From: a bacterium
GTDB lineage: Bacteria > Krumholzibacteriota > Krumholzibacteriia > LZORAL124-64-63
NCBI GenBank assembly: GCA_016712675.1
Contig: JADJQR010000001.1
Span: forward strand, 3,224,001-3,288,000
DNA: 64,000 bases
Reading direction: 5' to 3'
Part shown: positions 44,844-55,209 of the stretch, piece by piece
How positions within the stretch are numbered: position 1 is the stretch's first letter
Layout of the letters: each line of letters starts with the position of its first letter
Made by a program: the position numbers and the translations under genes
The notes under the pieces: generated by a model
Seen by the model: the letters and a program-made list of their open reading frames with translations, nothing else
What the model was told of the DNA's origin: nothing
The model's database searches: none

Positions 44844-47800
44844 ATGCCCCGCAAAGCCCTGCTGCTGACGTTGGCGGCCCTGTGCGCCATCGCGCTGGTT
44901 ACCGGTTCCGCCCTGGCCGCTCCGAAGGCCGGGGACAAGAGCGCCAAGGACGAAGGTCCCTGGAGCAGCGGCGACCTGGGCGCGCTCAAGTGGCGCGGCC
45001 TGGGACCGGCCCTGGCCTCCGGCCGGGTCGGCGATTTCGCCGTCGACCCCCGCGACAAGGCCCACTACTACGTGGGCGTGTGCTCGGGCGGCGTCTGGGA
45101 GACGAAGAACGCCGGCTCCACCTTCGAGCCGATCTTCGATGGCGAAGGCAGCTACTCGATCGGCTGCGTGACCCTCGCGCCGAGCCGCCCGGGCACGGTG
45201 TGGGTGGGCACGGGCGAGAACAACAGCCAGCGCAGCGTGTCCTACGGCGACGGCGTCTACCGCTCGCTGGACGGCGGCCGCAACTGGCAGAACATGGGGC
45301 TGAAGCGGTCACTGCATATCGGCGGGATTGTCGTGCATCCGACCGAGCCCGATGTCGTGTACGTGGCGGCCATGGGCCCGCTGTGGGGACCGGGCGGCGA
45401 TCGCGGCGTCTACAAGACGACCGACAACGGCGCCAGCTGGCAGCAGGTGCTCGCCATCGACGAGAATACGGGCGTCGTCGACATCGAGATGGACCCGCGC
45501 GACCCGGACGTCATCTACGCGGCCAGCTACCAGCGGCGGCGGCACGTGTGGACGCTGATCAACGGCGGCCCCGGCTCCGGCATCCACAAGACGACCGATG
45601 GCGGCAGGACGTGGACCAGGCTGACGAACGGACTGCCTTCGGTGGACATGGGACGCATCGGCCTGGCCCTGGCGGGCCCGGACCCGGACGTGGTCTACGC
45701 GATCGTCGAGGCGGCCGAGGGCAAGGGCGGCTTCTTCCGCTCCGTGGACGGCGGCCTCAACTGGGAGAAGCGCGGCGATTACATGTCGCAGAGCCCCCAG
45801 TACTACAACGAGATCATCGCCGACCCCCGCGACACCGACCGCGTGTACAGCATGGATACCTTCATGATGGTCACGGAGGACGGCGGCAAGGAATGGAGCC
45901 GCGTCGGCTGGGAGGCCAAGCACGTCGACGAGCACGCGCTGTGGATCGACCCCGACGACACGCGCCACATGCTGACCGGCAACGACGGTGGCATGTACGA
46001 GACCCGCGATCGCGGCGCCAACTGGGAATTCAGGCCCAACCTGCCGGTCACGCAGTTCTACCGTGTCGCGGTCGACAACGCCGAGCCGTTCTACAACGTC
46101 TACGGCGGCACGCAGGACAACAACACGCAGGGCGGCCCGTCACGGACGCACTACGTGCACGGCATCAGCAACCGCGAGTGGTTCATGCTCATCGGTGGCG
46201 ACGGCTTCGAGCCGGCCCCCGACCCGACGAACCCCGACATCGTCTACTGCCAGTCGCAGCACGGCGGCCTGTGCCGCTACGACCGCCGCAGCGGCGAGGC
46301 GCTGGACATCCAGCCGCAGCCGGCCGAGGGCGAGGCGCTGCGCTGGAACTGGGACAGCCCGCTCATCGTCAGCCCGCACGACCCGCGCCGGCTGTACTTC
46401 GCCTGCCAGAAGGTGTTCCGCTCCGACGATCGCGGCAACGGCTGGACACCCGTGAGCAGCGACCTCACCCGCCAGCTCGACCGCAACCGCCTTGAGGTGA
46501 TGGGCCGCGTCTGGGGCGTCGATGCCGTGGCCAAGAACAACTCGACGAGCTTCTACGGGAACATCGTCTCGCTGGCCGAGTCGCCGCAAGAGGAAGGCCT
46601 GGTTCTGGCCGGCACCGACGACGGGCTGATCCAGGTAACCGTGGACGGCGGCGCCGCCTGGACGCGCATCGACGCGATCAAGGGCGTGCCGGAAGGCAGC
46701 TATGTCAGCGACCTGGAGCCCTCGCCGTTCGACCGGAACGTCATCTACGCCTCTTTCGAGAACCACAAGCGCGACGACTTCCGGCCCTACGTGCTGCGCA
46801 GCGACGATCTGGGCCGCACCTGGAAGTTGATCAGCGGCAACCTGCCGGCGAACGGTCCGGTGTACACGATCGCGCTGGACCACGTGGACCCCGACCTGGT
46901 GTTCGTGGGCACCGAGTACGGCGTCTTCTTCACGCGCGACGGCGGCACGCACTGGACGCAGTTGAAGGCGGGCATGCCCACCATCGCCTGCCGCGACCTG
47001 GAGATCCAGCGGCGCGAGAACGACCTGGTCGTGGCCACCTTCGGGCGCGGTTTCTACGTGCTGGACGACTACACGCCGCTGCGCGGCCTGGAATCGGCGA
47101 CGCTGAAGGCCGTAGCGACGATCTTCCCGGTGAAGACCGCGAAGGTCCACTCCTTCACGTCCGAACTGGGCTACCGCGGGAAGGGCTTCCAGGGCGCGGA
47201 CTTCTACACGGCGCCCAACCCGCCCTACGGCGCGGTCATCACGTACAACCTGGCCGAGGGACTCGAGACGCTGAAGGACCAGCGCCGCAGCGCGGACAAG
47301 GAGAAGTTCAAGGAGGGCCAGCCCGTCTACTACCCGACCTGGGACGAATTGCGCGCCGAGGACCGCGAAGTCGAACCCGAGCTGCTGCTGACGATCCGCG
47401 ACACCGACGGCCGTGTCGTGCGCCGCCTGACCGGCGCGGGCGACAAGGGCCTGCACCGCGAGGCCTGGGACCTTCGCTACCCGTACACCGGCCCGGTGAG
47501 CCTGGGCGGCGGCGGGCCGCGTTCGCCGTGGGCCAGCGAGAATAATGGACCGCAGGTGCCGCCCGGCACCTACACGGTGAGCCTGTCGAAGCGGGTGCGA
47601 GGCGTCGAGACCGAGCTGGCCGGCCCGGTCACTTTCGACGTCGAGCTGCTGGGCGTGCACACGACGCCCGATCCCGACCCGCAGGGCACGTTGGCCTTCG
47701 CGAAGGACGCCGCCGAGCTGCACCGCGCGGTGCAGGGCGCCGGGCGGGTGCACGCCGACGCCGTCGAGAGGATGGACTACCTGCGCGAGGCGGTGAAGCT

Positions 47801-48149
47801 GACGCCGGGACTCGATCGCGCCCTGCTGGGACGCATCGACGCGCTGGCGATGAAGCTGGCGGACCTGGGCGTGGCCCTGGATGGCGACAACACCGTCGCC
47901 CGGCGCCAGGAGCCGACCACGCCGGGCATCGACGCCCGCGTGAGCCAGGTCGTCTACGGCCTGGACGGCAACCTGTCGGGCGCCACGACCACGATGCGCC
48001 AGAGCCTGGCGATCGCGAAGCGGCAGTTCGGGCCGGTGCTGGCCGGGCTCGAGGCGGCGTCGGCGGAGATCCGCGCGATCGAGGGCGAGCTGGAGAGGGC
48101 GAAGGCGCCGTACACGCCTGGACGCCTGCCGGCGTGGAACGACCGGTAG
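44844..48149 (+). CDS. Large secreted BNR/sortilin-like beta-propeller protein
   Basis: A 1101-aa exported protein with a signal peptide (LLLTLAALCAIALVTGSALA). From about residue 50 to 760 it has many BNR-type motifs, S/T-x-D-x-G-x-x-W: SLDGGRNWQ, TTDNGASWQ, TTDGGRTWT, SVDGGLNWE, TEDGGKEWS, RDGGTHWT. These form VPS10/sialidase-like propellers. Residues 760-950 look like a C-terminal Ig part with LLLTIRDTDGRVVRRLTG and VPPGTYTVSL, and the end is helical (AELHRAVQGAGRVHADAV). Proteins of this layout are common and mostly of unknown role; a glycosidase active site is not evident. The gene is intact and ends before a strong terminator. Confidence 0.85.
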   Translation: MPRKALLLTLAALCAIALVTGSALAAPKAGDKSAKDEGPWSSGDLGALKWRGLGPALASGRVGDFAVDPRDKAHYYVGVCSGGVWETKNAGSTFEPIFDGEGSYSIGCVTLAPSRPGTVWVGTGENNSQRSVSYGDGVYRSLDGGRNWQNMGLKRSLHIGGIVVHPTEPDVVYVAAMGPLWGPGGDRGVYKTTDNGASWQQVLAIDENTGVVDIEMDPRDPDVIYAASYQRRRHVWTLINGGPGSGIHKTTDGGRTWTRLTNGLPSVDMGRIGLALAGPDPDVVYAIVEAAEGKGGFFRSVDGGLNWEKRGDYMSQSPQYYNEIIADPRDTDRVYSMDTFMMVTEDGGKEWSRVGWEAKHVDEHALWIDPDDTRHMLTGNDGGMYETRDRGANWEFRPNLPVTQFYRVAVDNAEPFYNVYGGTQDNNTQGGPSRTHYVHGISNREWFMLIGGDGFEPAPDPTNPDIVYCQSQHGGLCRYDRRSGEALDIQPQPAEGEALRWNWDSPLIVSPHDPRRLYFACQKVFRSDDRGNGWTPVSSDLTRQLDRNRLEVMGRVWGVDAVAKNNSTSFYGNIVSLAESPQEEGLVLAGTDDGLIQVTVDGGAAWTRIDAIKGVPEGSYVSDLEPSPFDRNVIYASFENHKRDDFRPYVLRSDDLGRTWKLISGNLPANGPVYTIALDHVDPDLVFVGTEYGVFFTRDGGTHWTQLKAGMPTIACRDLEIQRRENDLVVATFGRGFYVLDDYTPLRGLESATLKAVATIFPVKTAKVHSFTSELGYRGKGFQGADFYTAPNPPYGAVITYNLAEGLETLKDQRRSADKEKFKEGQPVYYPTWDELRAEDREVEPELLLTIRDTDGRVVRRLTGAGDKGLHREAWDLRYPYTGPVSLGGGGPRSPWASENNGPQVPPGTYTVSLSKRVRGVETELAGPVTFDVELLGVHTTPDPDPQGTLAFAKDAAELHRAVQGAGRVHADAVERMDYLREAVKLTPGLDRALLGRIDALAMKLADLGVALDGDNTVARRQEPTTPGIDARVSQVVYGLDGNLSGATTTMRQSLAIAKRQFGPVLAGLEAASAEIRAIEGELERAKAPYTPGRLPAWNDR

Positions 48150-48179
48150 CGGGGTTCCCGCTGCCCCCACGAGGCAAGG

Positions 48180-48207
48180 AAGGGCCGCCCCGGCCGGGGC
48201 GGCCCTT
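48180..48207. terminator. Bidirectional terminator
   Basis: A perfect 14-bp palindromic stem (AAGGGCCGCCCCGG and complement) with T residues on either side lies between the convergent BNR-protein and sthA genes. Confidence 0.85.
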
Positions 48208-48232
48208 CTGTGCGCTCGACCGGCGGGCCGGC

Positions 48233-49663
48233 CTATCCCTGCTGCGGCGGGCCGGCGATGCGGTACGGCAGCCGCAGCTTGTTCAGCCCGTTCAGGGCGG
48301 CGACGCGGTAGCATTCGGCCAGCGTCGGGTAGTTGAACGCGCTCTCGACGAAGTAGTCCACGGTGCCGCCCAGCGAGATGACGGCCTGGCCGATGTGGAT
48401 CAGCTCGGTGGCTCCGGTCCCGATGATGTGCACGCCCAGCAGCGCATGCGACTGCGGGTGGAAGATGAGCTTGAGCATGCCGACGTCGTCGCCCAGCAAC
48501 TGGCCGCGCGCGGTCTCGGTGTAGCGGGCGCTCCCGGTCTCGTAGGGGACACCCTGTTCGGTCAGCTGCTCCTCGCTGCGGCCGACGGTGCTGATCTCGG
48601 GGATCGAGTAGATGCCGATCGGGAAGTCGCGGCTGCGGTCCTCGGTCTCGACACCGAACATGTGGCAGACCGCGGTGCGGCCCTGGTTCATCGAGGTGGA
48701 AGCCAGGGCGGGGAACCCGATCACGTCGCCCACGGCGTAGATGTCCGGGTTGGTGGTGCGGTAGTGCTGGTCCACGGCCAGACGCGACCGCTCGTCGGCT
48801 TCCAGACCTACCGCCGGCAGGTTCAGGCGCGAGGTGGCGCCGTGGCGGCCCAGGCACCACAGCACGGCCTGCGCGCGGAGTTCCTTGCCCGAACGCAGAC
48901 TCACTTCGACGCCGGCGGTATCGGCATCGGGGTCGGCCACTCGGCGCACATCGGTGACCTCCTCGCCCAGGCGCAGCGTCAGGCCACGCGAGCGCAGGTG
49001 GTATTGCAGCGCCTCGCCGATCTGCAGGTCCAGGAAGCCCAGCACGCGCGGACCGCGCTCCACCAGCGTCACGCGCACGCCGAGCCGGGCGAACATCGAA
49101 GCGAATTCGGTGCCGATCACGCCGCCGCCGCAGACGATCAACGTCTCGGGCAGGCAGGGCAGGCGCAGCAGATCATCCGAGGTCAGGACGCACATGTCGT
49201 CGAACGGCACCGACGGCGGCCGCGTCGGCTCGGAGCCGGTGGCGATCAGGAAATGGTCGGCCGTGAGGGTGGACTCGCGCTCGGCGCCACGCACCAGCAG
49301 TCCCTTGCCGCCGGTGAACGAGGCCTCGCCCGAGACCACGTCGACGCCGTTGCGGCGCAGCTGCACGCGGACGATCTCCATCTCGGTGGCGATGATGCGC
49401 TGGCACGAACTGAGCAGTTCGCCGATGGTCAGGCGGCCGGTGCGGACCTCGCCGCGCGCGGACAGGTGGTCCTTGCCCGAGGTGGCGCGCATGATCGCCT
49501 CGCGCAGCGCCTTCGAGGGGATGGTGCCGGTGTGGACGGCGACTCCACCCACCTGCTCCATCCGCTCGACGACACACACGCGACGCCCGAGCTTGGCCGC
49601 CTGGATGGCCGCCTTCTGGCCCCCGGGGCCGCTGCCGATCACACACAGTTCGAAATCAGCCAC
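48233..49663 (-). CDS. sthA: Soluble pyridine nucleotide transhydrogenase
   Basis: A 476-aa flavoprotein that moves reducing equivalents between NADPH and NAD. It belongs to the dihydrolipoamide dehydrogenase-like family: VIGSGPGGQKAAIQAAKLG (FAD), GGVAVHTGTIPSKALREA, VCGGGVIGTEFASMFARLG (NAD(P)), and YAVGDVIGFPALASTSMNQGR. The redox site lacks the C-x-x-x-x-C pair of true lipoamide dehydrogenases: Val and Thr stand there, as fits SthA. The C-terminus has FNYPTLAECYRVAALNGLNK. The start has no strong alternative. It stands alone and converges on the BNR-protein gene. Confidence 0.9.
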   Translation of the reverse strand: MADFELCVIGSGPGGQKAAIQAAKLGRRVCVVERMEQVGGVAVHTGTIPSKALREAIMRATSGKDHLSARGEVRTGRLTIGELLSSCQRIIATEMEIVRVQLRRNGVDVVSGEASFTGGKGLLVRGAERESTLTADHFLIATGSEPTRPPSVPFDDMCVLTSDDLLRLPCLPETLIVCGGGVIGTEFASMFARLGVRVTLVERGPRVLGFLDLQIGEALQYHLRSRGLTLRLGEEVTDVRRVADPDADTAGVEVSLRSGKELRAQAVLWCLGRHGATSRLNLPAVGLEADERSRLAVDQHYRTTNPDIYAVGDVIGFPALASTSMNQGRTAVCHMFGVETEDRSRDFPIGIYSIPEISTVGRSEEQLTEQGVPYETGSARYTETARGQLLGDDVGMLKLIFHPQSHALLGVHIIGTGATELIHIGQAVISLGGTVDYFVESAFNYPTLAECYRVAALNGLNKLRLPYRIAGPPQQG

Positions 49664-49738
49664 GCTTCCTGGTCCTTTCCGAGCCCGGCGATGCCGGATC
49701 CGTCCGCCGCCACGTCGTCGCCAACCACAGCCCGGTCC

Positions 49739-50797
49739 TCACGGGGCGTCCGGAACGACCCCGGGCGGCAGGTTGTCCGCTGCGGTCATGAAGTTACCGT
49801 CGGGACCCGCCGACACGACGGTCCGCGTCGAGACCCGGATGGCGTAGGGCGTGCCCCAGCCATCGGCCGCCAATATACCGTCCAGGCCGAGATTCGCCCG
49901 GTCCAGGTCCCAGACGCCCTCGAGATCCAGCGACGGTTGCGCGTCGAGCCGCGACTGGGCGCTGGCCAGCTCCTGGCTCGTCGTGCGCCGGCCGGCCGCG
50001 GCGCTGCTGATGCCGAGCTGCTGATCGTCGGCCGTGCCGGGCAGGCCGTCGGCGCCGCGGCTGCCCACGGTGGCGACCGGCGGGCGGGCCAGGGCATCGA
50101 CCGTGTAGGAGAACGGCACGCCCCAGCCGTCGACCAGGGCGTCGGCGCCGAAGGACGGCGGCAGCCAGGCGCCGTGCAGGTCCGCCAACGCGACGGGGAA
50201 GGCGCCCTGCAGGCGGAAGTGCTCCTGGGCCGCGGCCGAGATCGCCTCCAGGCGCTCGCGGGTCACCGCTTCCAGGCCCAGGGCCGCGCTGCCCAGGTCC
50301 ACGAGCATCAGCAGATCGTCGTGCCCGGGCGTGCCGGGCGCCGTGCCGGCGGTCGTCCAGAGGCCGCCGACCGTCCCGGCCCCCAGGCGGTGGTCGCCGC
50401 CGCCCGAGGCGATCAGTGCGGCGGCCTGGCCGGTGTCCAGCAGTGGGGCCAGGTCATAGACCAGCGGGCGGTTCCAGGCGTCGAGGGCGACCACGGTGGC
50501 CGCCGCGTCCCGGCCGCCGTCCAGATAGGGGCCGCGCCACCCGCCCAGACCGGGATCGGTCACCAGGACAGCCAGGCCTTCCGCCTCGTCCGGCAGCCGG
50601 CCGACATCGCGGTAGAAGCCGACCAGGGCCTCATCCAGCCGCTCCAGATGGACCCGGGTCTCGGTCTCGCGGGCCGCCACGTACTCGCGGAACAGCAGCG
50701 GGCCCACGGTGCCGGCCAGGATGGCCATGACGGCCAGCAGGACGACCAGGCCCATCAGGCCGAATCCGGACCTTCGCGGCGTGGCGGCGTGCTTCAC
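49739..50797 (-). CDS. GspG-like pseudopilin without the conserved Glu5
   Basis: A 352-aa protein. The GTG start follows GGAGGA. The N-terminus RRSGFGLMGLVVLLAVMAIL is a type II/IV pilin leader: short basic part, G before F, then a hydrophobic helix. The residue at +5 is Gly, where most pilins have Glu. A GspG-like block follows (REYVAARETETRVHLERLDEALVGFYRDVGRLPDEAEGLAVL, GGWRGPYL, DAWNRPLVYDL). The second half repeats the theme (HFRLQGAFPVALADL, DGWGVPFSYTV). No other secretion genes lie nearby, so it may be an orphan minor pseudopilin or substrate-like exported protein. Confidence 0.78.
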   Translation of the reverse strand: MKHAATPRRSGFGLMGLVVLLAVMAILAGTVGPLLFREYVAARETETRVHLERLDEALVGFYRDVGRLPDEAEGLAVLVTDPGLGGWRGPYLDGGRDAAATVVALDAWNRPLVYDLAPLLDTGQAAALIASGGGDHRLGAGTVGGLWTTAGTAPGTPGHDDLLMLVDLGSAALGLEAVTRERLEAISAAAQEHFRLQGAFPVALADLHGAWLPPSFGADALVDGWGVPFSYTVDALARPPVATVGSRGADGLPGTADDQQLGISSAAAGRRTTSQELASAQSRLDAQPSLDLEGVWDLDRANLGLDGILAADGWGTPYAIRVSTRTVVSAGPDGNFMTAADNLPPGVVPDAP

Positions 50798-51025
50798 GGG
50801 ATCGGTGTCCTCCGGATTCGGGGCGCGGATGCCGGCGCCATCGTCGCCAGTGGCAGGCGGGCGGTCAAGCCCCTTCCCGGGCGTCACCCCTGGTGAACAT
50901 CGCCGCTCAAGACGGGCGGCCACCCGCCGATACCCCACCGGAACACCATGAATTCCGGCGGCCGCGCCTGGTTCGCGGCCGTTCTGGCCAAGGCGGATGA
51001 TGACAAGGACAGTGGGGGAATCGGC

Positions 51026-52708
51026 ATGAAACTGCGGGTGAAAATCCTGGCGGGCTTCGGCGTCGTCAGCCTGGTCCTGTTGAGCAGCGGCGGGTTCTCG
51101 CTCATGCGGGTCGGGCACATCCGCCAGGAAATGGCCCACGCGCTCGGCCAGGCCGACGAACTGGCAGACCTGATCGAGATGCAGGAGATGACGACCCGCA
51201 AGCCGCTGGCGCTGATGGAGATGCTGGCGGCCACCGAGCCCGGGGACCTGGCCGCACACTACGCCGGCTACCAGCGGACGAAGGACGACATGGACCGCCA
51301 GATCGCCGCCTTCCTGGCGGACCCGCACACGCAGGCCGAGGCGCGGAAGCTGGTCGTGGCCATGGACGACATCGACGAGAACCAGGTGCACCCGCGCCTG
51401 GTCGAGGTCGACCGCATGATGCGCCTGCGGCTGGCCGGCGGCGCGGTCAGCGACCGCCAGATCGAGCAGGTCGACGAGGAACTGGACGCGCTGTTCAACC
51501 GGCAGATCGCACAGCTGGAAGAGACCATCTTGCTGGTGCGGGACCAGGTGGAGGCGACGAACCGGAGAGCCGACGCCACCGTGGCGTCGACGCGAGGGGC
51601 GCTGCTGGCGGCCATGATCGCGGGTCTGCTGGCCAGCGCGGCGATCGGGTTCGCGGTGGCGCAGGCGGTCTCGCGCCCGGTCGCGCAGCTGGAGCAGGTG
51701 GCTGGATGCATCGCGCAGGGCGACCTCACCGCCAGCATCGACGCGAAGCTCCTGGCCCAGAAGGACGAGATCGGCTCGCTCAGCCGTTCGTTCGCCGGCA
51801 TGGCCGGATTCCTCCGCTTGTTCGTCGGCGAGATCGCGCACGACGTCGAGACGCTGGGCCAGGCCTCGCAAGAGCTTACGGCGACGGCCACGCAGATCGA
51901 GGCGAACGCGCGCGTGATGGCCGACAACTCGCAGATCGTCACGGGCAGCGCCGAGGAGGTCTCGAGCGCCTCGGGGGCGGTCGCCGACGGCGCCCAGCAG
52001 ATCTCCGACCGCATCAGCACCGCGGCCGCCTCCGTCCAGGAGATGAGCGCCAGCATCAACGAGGTCTCCAGCAGCTGCAACCGCGAGATGCTGATCGCGT
52101 CGCAGTCGAACCAGCGCACGATCGCCGCCCGCGAGAACGTCGGGCGCCTCCACGAGTCGGCGCTGCGGATCGACCGCATCAGCCAGCTGATCCGCGACAT
52201 CGCCGACCAGACGAACCTGCTGGCGCTGAACGCCACCATCGAGGCGGCGTCCGCCGGTGACGCCGGCCGCGGCTTCGCGGTGGTCGCCGACGAGGTCAAG
52301 GAGCTGGCCCGCCAGACCGCCAAGGCGACGACGGACATCGAGGCGAGCATCCGGGAGATCCAGCAGGCCACGGTCGAGTCCATCCGCGAGATCGACGAGG
52401 TGGCCGGCTACACACAGCAGTTGAACGACATCTCGCAGACCATCGCTGCCGCCGTCGAGGAGCAGGCCGCCGCCGCCAACGAGATCTCGAGCAGCCTCCA
52501 GCGGGTCAGCGGCGGGTCGGCGGAGATCGCGAACAGCGTGGGCGACTCGACGGCCAGCCTTGAGGACATCTCGCGCAACGTGCGCGGGCTGGACGGGGCC
52601 ATCCGCGATACCGTGGGCGGTGTGGCGCGGATCAACCAGAACGTCGAGCACCTGACGGCCGTGGGCCGCCGGCTGAAGGAACAGACGGCAAAGGTGAAGC
52701 TGGCCTGA
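51026..52708 (+). CDS. Methyl-accepting chemotaxis protein
   Basis: A 560-aa membrane receptor. The ATG is placed after GGGGGAATCGGC; the frame is open 26 codons upstream. One transmembrane helix is at about 8-24 ([20 protein letters not shown]) and a second at about 190-212 ([22 protein letters not shown]), with a periplasmic four-helix sensor domain between ([22 protein letters not shown]). HAMP follows ([23 protein letters not shown]). The signalling tip is [37 protein letters not shown], which binds CheA and CheW. The ligand is unknown, and no che genes are adjacent. Confidence 0.92.
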   Translation: MKLRVKILAGFGVVSLVLLSSGGFSLMRVGHIRQEMAHALGQADELADLIEMQEMTTRKPLALMEMLAATEPGDLAAHYAGYQRTKDDMDRQIAAFLADPHTQAEARKLVVAMDDIDENQVHPRLVEVDRMMRLRLAGGAVSDRQIEQVDEELDALFNRQIAQLEETILLVRDQVEATNRRADATVASTRGALLAAMIAGLLASAAIGFAVAQAVSRPVAQLEQVAGCIAQGDLTASIDAKLLAQKDEIGSLSRSFAGMAGFLRLFVGEIAHDVETLGQASQELTATATQIEANARVMADNSQIVTGSAEEVSSASGAVADGAQQISDRISTAAASVQEMSASINEVSSSCNREMLIASQSNQRTIAARENVGRLHESALRIDRISQLIRDIADQTNLLALNATIEAASAGDAGRGFAVVADEVKELARQTAKATTDIEASIREIQQATVESIREIDEVAGYTQQLNDISQTIAAAVEEQAAAANEISSSLQRVSGGSAEIANSVGDSTASLEDISRNVRGLDGAIRDTVGGVARINQNVEHLTAVGRRLKEQTAKVKLA

Positions 52709-52748
52709 GCGGCGGTGCTCCCGGCGGGATCGTGGACCGGGCCGCGGG

Positions 52749-53987
52749 CTACTCGCGGCCCAGCGCCACGATGGGATTCATGCGCGCGGCCTTGTTGGCG
52801 GGATAGAGCCCGAAGAAGATGCCGATGGACACCGAGAAGGCCGCCGCGCCGATGGTCACCCACGGCGAGACCGCGAAGGGGAACCGCAACAGGTGCGTCA
52901 TCCCCCAGGACGCGAAGTAGCCCGTCACGATCCCGATGAGCCCGCCGATGCCGGTCAGCGTCCCCGCCTCGATCAGCACCTGCAGCAGGATGTCCTGCCG
53001 GCGCGCGCCGACGGCCATGCGCACGCCGATCTCGCGCGTGCGCTCGGCCACGGAAATCAGCATGATGTTCATCACCCCGATGCCGCCTACCAGCAGCCCG
53101 ATGGACGACAGCACCACCAGCACCAGGGCTACGCCGCCGGTCACCTTGTCGATCAGCTCGCCGTAGGTCTCCGAGGAGATGATGTCGAAGTCGTTCGCCT
53201 GGTCGGGGCGGAGGCGGCGCTCGCGGCGCAGCGTGCCGGTCACGTTGGACATGACCTCGTCGGTCGTGAAGCCGTCGGCGGCGGTCAGGGCCACGTTGCG
53301 GTCCTCGAAGCCCGTGTTCAGCGCGTCCTTCGTGAAGGTGGTCCACGGCACGCAGACGTAGTTGTCGCCCATGGCGCCGACGATGTGGCGGCGGGCGGCC
53401 ATCGTGCCGACGACGACATACGGCTTGCCGAAGATCCGCAAGGTGTGGCCGATCGGGTCGCGCCCGGGGAACAGATCCTCACGCGGGCCGTAGCCCAGCA
53501 CGGCAACGCGGGCGCTGGCGGAGACGTCCTCGGCGGTGAAGAAGCGCCCTTCTTCCACGCCAATCGAGAACAGGAACGGGAAGTTCTGCGAGGAGCCGAA
53601 GCCCTGCACGAAGTTCGTGCGTTCCTTGCCGTAGTTCAGGACCATGCCGCGCCCGTTGGACACCTGGTAGTCGACCAGGCCGACGCCCTCGGTGGCCTCG
53701 ATCGGCGCGATCAGCTCCGGCATCAGGTGCGGACGCCTGAGCTTCTCCAGCGGGTCGCCGCCGCCGACACCGCCGTCGCGGCTCACGTACAGGTAGGGGC
53801 GGCTCGAGGAGACCACGTCGTCGCGGATGCGGCCGCTCAGCCCGCTGACGATGGTGTAGATGGCCAGCAGGGTGGTCACGCCGATGGACACGCCCAGGAT
53901 CAGCAGTGACGAGCGCATGCGGTGCCCGACGATGGTCCGCAGCGCCTGCCGGACGGCGTCCTTGTAGTCGAGGCGTCCGCTATTCAT
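52749..53987 (-). CDS. MacB-type ABC transporter permease
   Basis: A 412-aa membrane protein of the MacB_PCD/FtsX type: one N-terminal helix (SSLLILGVSIGVTTLLAIYTI), a large periplasmic domain with VAVLGYGPREDLFPG-DPIGHTLRI, and three C-terminal helices (VTGGVALVLVVLSSIGLLVGGIGVMNIMLISV, REIGVRMAVGARRQDIL). It would extrude peptides or lipids with a partner ATPase and adaptor. The start overlaps the upstream permease end by 8 bases, so the two are cotranslated. No ATP-binding subunit is encoded next to it. Confidence 0.9.
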   Translation of the reverse strand: MNSGRLDYKDAVRQALRTIVGHRMRSSLLILGVSIGVTTLLAIYTIVSGLSGRIRDDVVSSSRPYLYVSRDGGVGGGDPLEKLRRPHLMPELIAPIEATEGVGLVDYQVSNGRGMVLNYGKERTNFVQGFGSSQNFPFLFSIGVEEGRFFTAEDVSASARVAVLGYGPREDLFPGRDPIGHTLRIFGKPYVVVGTMAARRHIVGAMGDNYVCVPWTTFTKDALNTGFEDRNVALTAADGFTTDEVMSNVTGTLRRERRLRPDQANDFDIISSETYGELIDKVTGGVALVLVVLSSIGLLVGGIGVMNIMLISVAERTREIGVRMAVGARRQDILLQVLIEAGTLTGIGGLIGIVTGYFASWGMTHLLRFPFAVSPWVTIGAAAFSVSIGIFFGLYPANKAARMNPIVALGRE

Positions 53988-55209
53988 GGCGCAGTGCCTC
54001 CACCGGGTCCAGGCCCGCGGCCTTCCAGGCCGGGTAGGTGCCGAAGCCGGCGCCGATCAGGAAGGTGGTGCCCAGGCCCAGCAGGATGGACCAGCCCGCC
54101 ACCGCGAACGGCAGCGGCGAGGCCAGTGAGATGACCCAGGCCAGCAACAGGCCGATGACGATGCCGACGAGCCCGCCCATCACCGACAGCGTGACCGCCT
54201 CGACCAGGAACTGCCACATGATGGCCAGGCGGCGGGCGCCGAGGGCCTTGCGCACGCCCACCTCGCGGGTGCGCTCGGTGACCGAGACCAGCATGATGTT
54301 CATCAGCACGATGCCGCCCACGACCAGGCTGATGCCCACCAGCGGCACCAGCGCGCCGTAGATCGCCTTCGAGATGCCGCCCCAGATGGCCAGCATCTGG
54401 TCGCTGGAACTCAGGGCGAAGTCGTTGCGCTCGAGCGGGCGCAGGCGGTGGCGCTGGCGCATGAGGAACGTCGCCTCGTCCTTCGTGTCCTGCAGGCCCT
54501 CCAGCGTCGCGGCCTGGATCTTGAGGTCGATCGAGCGCGCCGCGCCGAAGAGCTTGAACCAGGCGGTGATCGGCACTACCGCGAACTTGTTGCGGTTGTT
54601 GCCCATCACCGTGCCGCGATCCTCCACGACGCCGATCACCGTGAAGTGCCGGCCCCCGATCTTCACCTGGCGGCCGACCGGGTCGGCGTGCCGCGGGAAG
54701 AGGTCGCGGGCGGCGTCGAAGCCGAGCACGGCGACCTGGTTGGCCGTCAGGACGTCGGAAGCGGTCAGGTGGCGCCCCAGCAGCAGCGGCATGTCCTCGA
54801 GGACCGAGTACTCCTCGGTGGCGCCGCGGACCAGGGCGTTGCGAAAGACCTCACCACCGGCGCGCAGGTCGCCGTTGGCTTCCGAGTAGGCGCCGACGAC
54901 GCTGGCCGTGGTCATGCGCGGGGCCAGCCAGTTGCGGTCCGCCAGCGTCAGGTTGGGGTTGTTCAGCGACTCCAGGAAGGCGTCGAAGTCGGTCAGGAAC
55001 TGGATGCCGTCCACGCGCGTGAGCGTGAACACGGAGGTGCCTTCGTCCAGCACGACCTGCGAGACGTAGCGGTCGGCGCCGTAGATCAGCGAGACCACGG
55101 CGAGAACCGACATCGTGCCGACGATGTTGCCCAGCAGCGTCAGGAACGTGCGCAGCTTGTGGCCGCGCAGGCTCTCGAACGCGATGCTGACCCCCTCGAG
55201 GATGTTCAT
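53980..55209 (-). CDS. MacB-type ABC transporter permease
   Basis: A 409-aa paralogue of the preceding permease: N-terminal LRTFLTLLGNIVGTMSVLAVVSLIYG, periplasmic VAVLGFDAARDLFPRHADPVGRQVKIGG, and the C-terminal VVGGIVLMNIMLVSVTERTREVGVRKALGARRLAIM block with the terminal WKAAGLDPVEALRHE. The two permeases probably form one heterodimeric exporter. Its ATG overlaps the adaptor gene stop by 4 bases (ATGA). Both share the adaptor upstream, but the expected ATPase gene is missing from the cluster. Confidence 0.9.
   Translation of the reverse strand: MNILEGVSIAFESLRGHKLRTFLTLLGNIVGTMSVLAVVSLIYGADRYVSQVVLDEGTSVFTLTRVDGIQFLTDFDAFLESLNNPNLTLADRNWLAPRMTTASVVGAYSEANGDLRAGGEVFRNALVRGATEEYSVLEDMPLLLGRHLTASDVLTANQVAVLGFDAARDLFPRHADPVGRQVKIGGRHFTVIGVVEDRGTVMGNNRNKFAVVPITAWFKLFGAARSIDLKIQAATLEGLQDTKDEATFLMRQRHRLRPLERNDFALSSSDQMLAIWGGISKAIYGALVPLVGISLVVGGIVLMNIMLVSVTERTREVGVRKALGARRLAIMWQFLVEAVTLSVMGGLVGIVIGLLLAWVISLASPLPFAVAGWSILLGLGTTFLIGAGFGTYPAWKAAGLDPVEALRHE

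Noticed and set aside
46140-48860. Long open frames antisense to the BNR-protein gene and across sthA
   Set aside because: They cross a strong terminator and two genes and match no family.
48233-49663. Dihydrolipoamide dehydrogenase
   Set aside because: The C-x-x-x-x-C redox pair is missing and the T-H-x-G-T-I-P-S-K-type block fits SthA.
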